Below, one piece after another: positions 54,463 through 64,000 of a DNA stretch of 64,000 nt. The stretch is taken from positions 43,458,755 to 43,522,754 of the forward strand of contig NC_053048.1 in assembly GCF_003473485.1 (NCBI RefSeq). The letters run 5' to 3'. The notes beneath the pieces were generated by a model. That model saw nothing but the letters and a program-made list of their open reading frames with translations. It was not told the origin of the DNA and did no database searches. Made by a program: the position numbers and the translations under genes. Source of the DNA: Medicago truncatula. Its lineage: Eukaryota; Streptophyta; Magnoliopsida; Fabales; Fabaceae. Each line of letters begins with the position of its first letter. The first letter of the stretch is position 1.

Positions 54463-57247
54463 AATCAGAAATAAAAATACATCAGTGATGTGATTCTTAA
54501 AGGATACTTATTTATATTAATTCTATAATCCTAATTTTGACATATATTCAGAACCTAGCTTATCCTAAACTAGATTAAGGATAGATATATACACTTACAA
54601 TTACTAACCATCTCTCAGAATATTCATACCATCAAATGGACCAGACTACCACTTGGGGTAATTAAATGCAATATTGATGTAGATTTTTTGCGCAACAAAA
54701 TCTTACGAGCTTTGGCCTTTTTCTTCGAGATGAGACTGGTAATTTCTTAGAGGCCAAAACTGTGGAGCCTTGTCCGAGAGTTGCAAAAAATGAAATGCAT
54801 GTAAATTTTCCCTTATAAAAATAAAATGAAAACATTAAATGGGAAAATGAATTGAGAAATTGAAAAATTGAAGATGAGAAAAATAATTTTTCTCAAAAAA
54901 ATGCAGCGGAAAATATCCTTCAAGATGAATACCAGATTAGCTCTGATACCATATTAGAAAACATGATATCCAATGAAAGAATGAGAGAAAACTTAGAGAA
55001 TATTTCTATTGATGATAAAAATGAATATAAGAAATGATAAGAGATACCTTCTAATGAGGTGGTTTCAACTATATATAGTACTAAATGACTAATATTGTAC
55101 TAACTATTATCTAACATATATCCTTAATAACACTCAAACATACCAAAAAAAAAAAAAGAAAAAAACACTCAAACATACACTCCATAAGCAAAAAAACATA
55201 CACATTATTGATGAATCTAATAGTGAGTAAAAAAATTGATTTTTCAAGAATTAACGGTGTTTAAAAAATATATCAAAGCCTCATTGATCAGAGTGCTTTA
55301 TATTATTACATGTTAAGTAGACATTTTTGTAAGGAGTATTATTAATTTTGTCACAGGCTTGTAAAATGATACGAATAATTAAGTTAGATGTATAGGCAGT
55401 GCAGGGTGGGTGGGAGCAGGAAGAAGTGGACAAGAACCGTAAGTGCAGCTGACATGCACATATTCCATTTGAAACTAATTGTCACTTTTAACATTTTACA
55501 CAAACCAAGACAATCAATAATTATTTTTACTTTTGATGCAATAAGTTATGCTTTTACTATAATGACCTTGTTAATTTAACATCTCATTTCATATATTTCT
55601 CTCTCCGAAATAAATAGCTAAGGATAATATTGATAAATTAACATTTAATATTGCATTGAACTTTGAAAGTGACAGTTAAATAGAAATAATTTTTTTAAAA
55701 ATACTTAAAAAGGAACGGAGTGAGTATTTGTTAAAGAGAATAGGAAACACAAATCACAGAGTCAAAAGATAACAATGTCTTTTATGTTGGGATAAAGGTC
55801 GGCATAAACATGTGGTAATGCGCGTTTAGATCTCACGTAGTATCATATAGGATATTATAATTGATTTTATGCATTTTTGGAATCAAAAGCATGGGTGCAA
55901 GTCTCTATTCCAAACACGACCTTAGCATTTGGCAAGCACCGACGAAATATCAGAAAAAAGTACTCATTGCTTTTGTCATTTATATTTTTACTTGAAGCTG
56001 CTATGTTGCTACATAACTTGGCTACATATCTTAATCAATTAATTTCCATGACATGAATCATATGTGCTAATATCTATCTTCTTTATTAGACATAATATTG
56101 TATAAGTGACAGATAATTAAAAAAGATATATTTATAAAGAGAGGTATACTTGTACATATAATCTAATTATATAAAAGAATCCATTTCATCTTTTGAATAC
56201 TCTAATTAACAGAAATTCAATCTTTGATTTAAGCAAATTCAAATGATATGGTAGTTTCATGGTAATAACAGTATACATTCTTAATTTCGGATAGACAAAC
56301 TTTTTAGAAGCATATTAAGGATGTATTTTTTTAATGAAATTATTTTAACACTTTTTTTTTAGGAGTTCCAGCACTTCTTTATCAGGTAAATATTTACTTA
56401 TTGAGCATTGATGGAAGCTAGAATTATGGGGGAAGGGTGTACCTGCAAAAGGTATAAGACTAAATATGATATATCAGATAAGAGCAATGAAGATATGATG
56501 CCACCCCTGATATCTGAGTTCCTTAACATGGTTGTAATGTACATGTTTTATAAGGGAAAAGATGTTAGTTTCCTGGGGATTAACAAATTATTTGGGTAAG
56601 GGCCATGAGCTTGTGAGGTTAGTAGAACAGATATGTGAGAGCTGTAACCAACCACTTTTGTTGGACTTATGGGCGTTATTGGCTCATATTCAGCAATCCT
56701 TCCCGCTGACAACCAAGGGTGAAAGGTACTGTCTTATGTGAATGATAAATTAAATTGAGTCAATGAAGGTTGACTTAGTTGGTAAGAAGTTGATTCACCC
56801 GCAAACCTGTGTTTTAAGGAGATTGTTTTTCATATTAAAAATGCAGTTGCTTTGGGTACCATACAATGATATTTTAAGTAATATACAATGAGTTCAAAAG
56901 TGAATTATCTATAGGAAAAAAAAATTGATATCCTACCCTACTTATATCAAATCTCTCATTTTAAACATTCCTACTCTATCACAACCAACAATTCTCCTAA
57001 CAGAAACAAAATAAGAAAGGAACGTAGGCATTCTTATGAAGAGAGACAACGTGATATCACACCTGATATAAACAATTTGAAGCCTTAATCACAAATTTTT
57101 GAATGGTGAAATGCAATCATAAGGTATAATGAAAACAGTGTACGATCCCCGATCTTTTGATTTTCTAGATGCACAAAGCAAATGCTTTTCCCCTCTTTTG
57201 AACTTTTACCCAGAATGAACCTTTTCCCTATGCTTGCATACCCAACG
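54463..57247. other. Long spacer without recognised genes
   Basis: AT-rich; short frames only. No border-defined element noticed. The final part is the 3' flank of the pectinase-like gene. Confidence 0.5.
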
Positions 57248-60200
57248 TTATTGACTTGATTTGCTATTTGAATACACTACAGAATTAAAATTAGAGAAAT
57301 GAATGTTATTCACAGTAGATGGTTTGAACTCCATAGGATTATTCCACTGCTCAAGATCATTTTTTTCCCATCTCATTTCTACATTTCTAACCTCAAGACC
57401 TTCAATGTGCTCCATCATTATCCCTGCAGTCTTATGTTTAACCAATTCTTGGCATCCTGGCCTATAGTCAAAGAACCCACCAGCATAACTGGTGAACCTT
57501 CTGTAAGTGATATTCATGTTGATGAAGCTCAAGTTTCTTAACAATCCTCTCTTTGAACCAGAGAGGAAGATTCCATTTTCAGAATTTGCTGTAATGTTGA
57601 TGAAATGAACATTTGAGATTGATGCCTCCTTTGAGGTTGAATCTCTTGGGCAAGTTGTGACATAGATAGGCTCTGCTCTCCCCCACCATAACGGATCATA
57701 GTATCTTGTGCTTATTTTTATGTTTGAGAAGACAATGTCACTTACATTTCCTGTACAAGGAAGTTTATTGCATTTCAGTCAAACATGTGTTTAACGCTAT
57801 ATCTTCATTTGTACAAGATATATGTCACTTACATTTCCTGTACAAGACAATGTCACTTACATTTCCTGTACAAGGAAGTTTATTGCATTTCAGTCAAACA
57901 TGTGTTTAACGCTATATCTTCATTTGTACAATATAGGATGATAAGCGTATTGATGCTAATCAGGCTCAATAAAAGGCAAGGCTTGATAAGGCAAGCACAA
58001 GTAAGCTACAAAAAATGTTCAGTTGCATATTGAGAATATATTTCAAGATATATCTATGTCAATTCCATAAAACAAGAAGAGAGACTCTTACACTAAGAAA
58101 AAAAAAAAAAGAGAGATTCTTATTTTATAAAGAGGTGAATTTGAGTAACAACTTAATTAAATGCTAATTTGATAAATGATTATTATATAAACATTTCTTT
58201 TTGTTTAAGATGTAAATTATTTCCATAAGCTATTATCGTCGGATTCAAGAGCACGAGGTTAGAGAAGCGTTGAAAAGGATGAGTAGTGGCAAGGCAGTTG
58301 GGCCAGACAACATACCTATCGAAGTGTGGAAGAGTCTTGGCGATAGAGGGATTGTGTGGCTCACAAACCTTTTTGACGAGATTATGAGGACGAAGAAAAT
58401 GCCGGACGAGTGGAGAAGAATCACTTTAATTCCAATCTATAAGAACAAGGGGGATATACAAAATTGCGTGAATTATAGGAGAATTAAGCTAATGAGTCAT
58501 ACCATGAAGTTATGGGAAAGGGTGATTGAAAGAAGACTAAGAAAGGAGACTCGAGTTACGGATAACCAATTTGGTTTTATGTCTGGGAGGTCGATTATGG
58601 AAGCAATCTACTTACTTCGACGCGTGATGGAGCGATATCGGACGGATAAAAAAGACTTGCACTTAGTTTTCATTGATTTGGAAAAGGCGTATGATAGAGT
58701 ACCGAGAGAGATTTCGTGGAAAGCCCTGGAGAAGTAAGGGGTTAGGATTGCCTATATTAGGGCTATCAAGGATATGTATGAGGGAGTTTCGACTAGTGTG
58801 AGGACGCAGGATGGGACTACCGAAGTTTTTCCCATAACAATAGGATTGCACCAAGGGTCAACCCTAAGTCCTTATCTTTTTACTTTAGTTTTAGATGTAT
58901 TGACGGAACACATCCAAGAGTTAGCACCGAGATGTATGCTTTTTGCAGATGATGTAGTCTTGGTGGGTGAGTCGAGGGAGGAAGTGAACGGGAGGCTAGA
59001 GACCTGGAGGCAAGCCTTAGAAGCGTATGGATTCCGCTTGAGTAGAAGCAAGACGGAGTATATGGAATGGAACTTCAGCGGAAGAAGAAGTAGGTCTACC
59101 TTGGAGGTGAAAGTTGGAGATCATATCATACCCCAAGTTACGCGGTTTAAATATCTTGGGTCCTTCGTACAAAATGACGGAGAAATAGAAGCAGATGTAA
59201 GCCATCGTATTCAAGCTGGGTGGTTGAAATGGAGAAGAGCCTCAGGTGTTTTGTGCGATAAGAAAGTACCACTTAAGTTGAAAGGAAAGTTCTATCGGAC
59301 AGCAATCCGACCGGCGTTGTTGTATGGTACGGAGTGTTGGGCGGTTAAGAGTCAACATGAGAATCAAGTAAGTGTAACAGAGATGAGGATGTTGCGTTGG
59401 ATGAGTGGTAAGACTAGACAGGATAGGATTAGGAATGACACCATTAGAGAGGGTAGGGGTGGCATCCATAGTAGAAAAGTTGGTAGAAAATAGGCTTAGA
59501 TGGTTTCAGCATGTAGAGAGAAGACCCGTAGATGCCGTGGTAAGAAGAGTAGATCAAATAGAGGATAGTCAAGTTAAAAGAGGTAGAGGAAGACCTAAGA
59601 AAACTATTAGAGAAACCATTAGAAAGGATTCAGAGGTCAATGAGTTGAATCCAAATTTGGTGTATGATAGAACACTATGGCGTCATTTGATCCATGTAGC
59701 CGACCCCACTTAGTGGGATAAGGCTCGGTTGCTGTTGTTGTTGAAGCTATTCTAGAGAGATTGTTGAAATGAGATTTTTTTTTTTTTTTTGAGGGAAGAT
59801 TGTTGAAATGAGATGAAAAGTGCTTATGAATATGTAATAAACTATATTCAAAATCGCTGTCGAATATTTTCATAAGTGTTTATGTTATAAGATAAACATA
59901 AAAGTGTTTATGAGTGTTTCATAAGTGTTTATGAAAAGTGTTTATTTTCAAATGCACCAGCATTTCCTATACTTACTTTGCATTCAACAGTTTGAGGCCA
60001 GGAAGAACATATCAAAAGCAAGCAATAAGTTTGAAGTAATAGATTTACGAGGAAGTTACCTCCATCACGAATCTGGAATGCAAGCCCTCTATGAGAATCA
60101 ACAATGGTGATATTGTCAAAGACAAAATGCTTGAATTCAAACCAACTAGCACTGCCAAATTTGATTGCAGAAGATTTGGATCGAATCCAACTGTTAGTGA

Positions 60201-62782
60201 CTGTTAAGTTGTGAACAGGACCAGTGGATGATTTTGGACAGATTGCATCATCCCCTGTATCAATGTGGCATCGAGTGATTACAGTGTTGTTTGAGTCCTC
60301 AATGTCAATCCCATCATTATTTGGTATATTCAAATCTCCATAAATTGCAATATCCTGAATGGTTATGTTTTCACTTCTTACCAAGTGTAAGCTGCAAGTA
60401 TAAAGTAGGTTCGTTAGGGTGCTTAATGCACTTTATCAAAGATTTTGCAGAATAAATTTTACCAAAAGTAAAATGACAAACAGAAACTTTCCGGTGATTT
60501 TTTTTTTTTTTTTTTTTTATGTGAAGGGAATTCCATAACTTGTTAGTAGGTGATGTATAATTGTATTATAAAACATTATTTATGGTCAATGAGGATGCAG
60601 CTCAAACAAATACATCATTGGCTAGAAGAGACATTTTTGTCATGGGCCCCTGTAAATTGCAATTTGTTTATGTTTGATTTCTGCTCTTCACCTAGCACAT
60701 TTCGCTCGCGCTCTACAGCCATTTTGAAAATACGCCTGCGTTAGTTAACTAACGCAAGTGTAAAATTGTGTGTTAGTTAACTAACACAGCGTGATTTAAG
60801 TTATGTAAGTGTTAAACTAACGTGACGTAACTCAAATGGAGAGATTAACACATGCGCGAGTTAACTCACGCAGTACATATTACACCAGTTAACTACACTG
60901 ACATTGTTTTCTCTCCACATGGTTCATTATTGTTTGAGTTTGAAATAGCAACCACTATAAATTTTGACACCTAAGCTAATTTGCATGTGAGACTATTAAG
61001 AAAGTCCTTTCCTTTTTGTTCTTTATATATGGCATTATTTTTTGACAAAAGAACCAATAGGATGGAACACATGTCCTTTATTGCTGTCGCATATGGCAGA
61101 CAAGTGAAAACATGCAAATAAATAAGTTAACTAGCGTCATGGTCCAAGAAATTGAACTAGCGTGAGTTAACTCACGCTGGATATAACACCTGCATGAGTT
61201 AACTCTTGCAGCGTGACTTAAGTCACGCATATATAAAATTAAGTCACGTTTGATTTACACATGCGTTAGTTAACTAACGCAGGGATATTTTTGAAATGAC
61301 CGCAGAGCGCGAGCAAAATGTGTTGGGGGAAGAGCAGAAATCTTTACGTTTATCTGAAACTGATTATGTTGCCTTTGCGTGCAGATAAACCTCAAATTTC
61401 CAAAACAACAACTGACTGAGCCCGCCACAAGAAGTCAAATCAATAATAAATATACACAAAAATAGTTTATGTAGATTTTTCTTCATTCCATCCTAACCCA
61501 ATCACATTCCTACACTTCTACCCAAGAAGAAAAATCAAATTCTTATATTTCCATAGCCATTTAATATCTTTATCGTCTTAACCGTCCGGTTTTCAGAGGA
61601 AGAAACTCTGATCATTCATAAATCCATTGATAGGTAAGTAAAAACTGACCAAGTTTTATTGCTAGCCATTAAAAATTACTCCATTATTTTAAAATCGTCA
61701 ATAACGGTTAAACTGGATTTAGCAAAGAATGACTTATTTAGAATTTAGTCTTGAATGCGTATTTAATCATTATAATTTTGTATTTAGTCCATGTATTAAC
61801 TTTCTAATTTCTACAAATTAGTACAAAATTGCATTCTAAGGACTAAAAACATGTAATTTTGTAAGTTATATTGACTAAAAAAATGGAAACATCCTTACAA
61901 AGACAAAATATACTTAAATTTGTATGTAAAGCATATTTAACACTTAGATTTATTTATACTTACCTTGTCATATAAATTATCATCCAAGTGTCTATTTTTA
62001 GCTTATTGAATCAAACTTCTCGAAATAACTTAATGAATGGAAGTTATAAATTCAATTAGTATTATTTACCTGCAATTTCCGTTTTTAAACTAAAAACAAC
62101 CATTGAGAAGTTTCTTAACTTTTGTTAAGATGGTTACTGAAGTAGAGATCAATTAAATAGTTTATTCTAAACCACATAAGAAACAGAGTATAAGAAAAAC
62201 TTACCACCAATAAGCAGGTTGATTAAGAGTAACATTGAAGACTTTAACATTCTTGCAACCAAGAAAACCAATTAATCTAGGTCTACATTCATCACCCAAA
62301 CAATCCCCAGTCTGATTCCAGCTCACCATTACATTCTTTCTTTCATTATATCTCACCACAAATTTCTCCGCCTGTCCATCCACCACACCTCCGCCAGCAA
62401 TCCCCACATCCGTCGCGTTCTCTGCCAACACCACGTACCACCTCGAAGACTCCTTCGGGTAATCTTTTTGTCTCGGTCCGCCGAGGATGGTGGCGCCGGG
62501 TTCGACGTTGAGGACGACGCCGGATCGAAGGAATATGGTTGCGGTTAGGTAGTTACCGGGAGATGGGAAAGTGATGCGGCAGGGGATAGAGTAAGGGCAG
62601 GAGTCTATGGCGGTTTGGATTGATACGGTATCGTAGTGGATGCCGTCGCCGATTGCTCCGTATTCGGTGACGGAGAAGGTGACGGTGGTGGGGTTTAGAG
62701 AGTGTGATGATGTGGTGAGGAGTGATTGGGTGAGAAGGAGTAAGATGATTTTGAAGTTGAAGAGTAGTGGTGGTTTTTCCAT
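57248..62782 (-). CDS. GH28 pectinase-like secreted protein (At3g57790 type)
   Basis: Three exons (62782-62205, 60391-60060, 57750-57248) join to 470 residues. Residues 1-28 are a signal peptide ([15 protein letters not shown]), so it is secreted, probably to the wall. The rest is a right-handed beta-helix: [20 protein letters not shown], then [67 protein letters not shown]. Of the usual polygalacturonase motifs, NTD is NNDGID and GDD is kept, but the GHG is replaced by a KSSAIKFG segment and RIK by QIRDGG. The same changes occur in Arabidopsis At3g57790 as I recall it, so this is a conserved divergent clade whose substrate is unknown. Intron 1 holds a Mutator-like element and intron 2 a LINE plus a duplication. 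The start at 62782 is chosen for the signal peptide; upstream ATGs at 62803 and 62818 are in frame. Confidence 0.92.
57731..57931. repeat. Exact 86-bp duplication over the exon 3 splice acceptor
   Basis: The blocks 57731-57816 and 57846-57931 are identical, 115 bases apart. The 29 bases between contain a partial third copy (TGTCACTTACATTTCCTGTA). On the minus strand each copy carries the acceptor CTTGTACAG/GAAAT followed at once by GTAAGT, so intron 2 of the pectinase-like gene now ends with three usable-looking acceptors. Confidence 0.95.
58227..59751 (+). mobile_element. 5'-truncated RTE-type LINE with 8-bp TSD
   Basis: The insert 58235-59743 is flanked by AAGCTATT at 58227-58234 and 59744-59751. 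It encodes the reverse transcriptase of plant RTE LINEs: [69 protein letters not shown], the FADD catalytic box, and the end [14 protein letters not shown] and LIHVADPT. The 3' end is GTTGTTGTTG without poly-A, typical of RTE. A TAA at 58735-58737 (Lys codon context) and a frameshift near 59450 break the frame, and the endonuclease half is absent, so it is inactive. It lies in intron 2 of the pectinase-like gene, in opposite orientation. Confidence 0.92.
60667..61351. mobile_element. Mutator-like element with palindrome arrays
   Basis: The element 60676-61342 has about 88-bp inverted ends (GATTTCTGCTCTTC, CACATTT.GCTCGCGCTCT, TGCGTTAGTTAACTAACGCA), about 86 percent alike. The flanks TTTATGTTT (60667-60675) and TTTACGTTT (61343-61351) match in 8 of 9 bases, as for Mutator-like elements. 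Inside both arms are 18-20-bp palindromes with GTTAAC or CTTAAG cores: 60737-60756, 60769-60788, 60853-60872 (one mismatch), 61159-61178, 61191-61210 (one mismatch), 61211-61228 and 61262-61281. No frame. It sits in intron 1 of the pectinase-like gene. Confidence 0.82.
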
Positions 62783-64000
62783 CTCTGGACTTTGAGAATT
62801 AAGCATACACAGATACATTGCAATTATCTACTAGTTGGCTTATTTCTTACAATCCTTTTCTAAATACAAGTGTACAATAAAATTCTTCCTCCGATTCTAT
62901 TGACTAGATACATACATTGTTCAATGTATCTAAAAATTCAATTTTCTCTTGTAAATAACCGAAGTAAGTACAAGTCAATTATTGAATGTGGATCTAAGAC
63001 CATCCACACAATGGTACGCGGTACCTAATAATCACCGCTTCATTATGGAAAAAAATCTTAGGGATCTTTTAAGATCCAGAGTCTCACTTAAGACCTCATG
63101 CTTAAGTGGATTCCACATTACTTTTGATTAAAATAATCAATGTCATTGTACTATTGCTTTTCAATTGTAATTTACCTTGATTTTTTAATGTTATTGGTGG
63201 GTCCTATTTAGACATTTTGTTGGAGGATCTCCGTTTTAGTGGTTGAGTACCAGTTAGGTACTATTATTAAAAAATAATTAAAAAATGATGTGTCAATATG
63301 GAACCCATTTAAAACCTCAAAGTTGAGGGTCTCCTTCGTAAATGCTCTAATAAATTTAAACTTTGAAAGGGTATGCTATCATTTTTATTTCTTTTTGGTA
63401 CATTTAAAAAAAAAAACTTATAATAAATGTTCCCTACAAAAAAAATTTAATTAATTAAAATGTGTTCAACACAGTCAAATAAAATTTGAAAACTAAAAGA
63501 TAATATAACCGTCTTAGTGTATGTTTGAATTGACATCCCTTTTATCCAAACTCACATTTAAAGTCACAGTAACACTGAAGTCGTATATAATAGCATCATT
63601 CTTTTGTGCGGTGAAGGTGTATTGGAATGCAGTATTGCCCTGGAAAACATGTATCCCAACGTAGTATTAGTTAACATATGAGCAACTCCAACATTAGAAT
63701 TATTAAAATCCATGGATCGTAAATTTAGTTCATAAACCCATTGAAGTGCCGAAAGCACGGTTCCAAAGCTTCTCCAATATACACATAAAAAATAAGCTAA
63801 AATAATTTCTGTTTTTGTTCAAACAAAAGCATTTGTCTCATCCGAATACGTGCTTCTAGACTATCAGGATTAGGGAAAGATGTGCATGCCATGATGTTGC
63901 ATACATATATCTTTCTAGAAATTATTATTATTTTATTTCATTTTATAAAAAATAAAAAAAAAATTTGATAACAAGATGAAATTGAATAGAAGTTAAGAGC
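62783..64000. other. Upstream region of the pectinase-like gene
   Basis: No further gene recognised to the end of the window. Promoter of the gene at 62782 is expected in the first few hundred bases; no core element stands out. Confidence 0.5.

Noticed and set aside
57706..58033. Two overlapping plus-strand frames with repeated residues
   Set aside because: They arise from the 86-bp duplication in the intron of the minus-strand pectinase-like gene.
63564..63758. Short minus-strand frame at the window end
   Set aside because: No recognisable motif and AT-rich surroundings.

Overview
The window is nuclear DNA of a flowering plant, most likely a legume close to Medicago (inferred from protein similarity and from the SINE and MITE types). 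It is AT-rich. The genes are split by GT-AG introns, and the space between them is full of small transposable elements. There is no prokaryotic gene organisation, CRISPR array, rRNA gene or convincing tRNA gene.

Seven protein-coding genes are well supported: an AGP23-like arabinogalactan peptide (110-328, +); a NIMA-related kinase of the NEK5 type (1462-6625, -, 13 coding exons); a J-domain protein of the ATJ6/DNAJC9 type (9459-12704, -, 8 exons); an A20/AN1 zinc-finger stress-associated protein (21855-22373, +, with a long intron in its leader); an LRR receptor-like pseudokinase (32418-35165, +, 2 exons); the shared RNA polymerase subunit RPB6 (40024-42498, +, 6 exons); and a GH28 pectinase-like protein with an unusual active-site region (57248-62782, -, 3 exons). 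An eighth gene (44720-48155, -, 7 coding exons) encodes an acidic/basic and coiled-coil protein with a DIL-like C-terminal part. Its N-terminal exon carries an apparent frameshift. A three-exon frame at 14836-15548 may be a remnant or an unknown gene.

The intergenic space and introns hold many elements, several with clean target-site duplications (TSDs). There are three hAT-type elements with 8-bp duplications (24333-24558, 35573-36504, 38261-39495) and two Mutator-like elements with 9-bp duplications (27586-28286 with very long inverted arms; 60676-61342 with an array of short perfect palindromes). There are also Stowaway-type MITEs (30776-31034, 53843-54137, and 50629-51463 with another element nested inside), an RTE-type LINE with an 8-bp duplication (58235-59743), L1-type LINE pieces and several tRNA-derived SINEs.

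The genes do not form a pathway. Some probably mark conserved synteny: the Arabidopsis relatives of the J-protein, the DIL-like protein and the pseudokinase lie, as far as I recall, close together on chromosome 5 (At5g06910 to At5g06940). The most unusual structures are the palindrome-array Mutator-like element and its partial relative at 52508-52735, the exact 86-bp duplication over a splice acceptor of the pectinase gene, and the apparent frameshift in the DIL-like gene.
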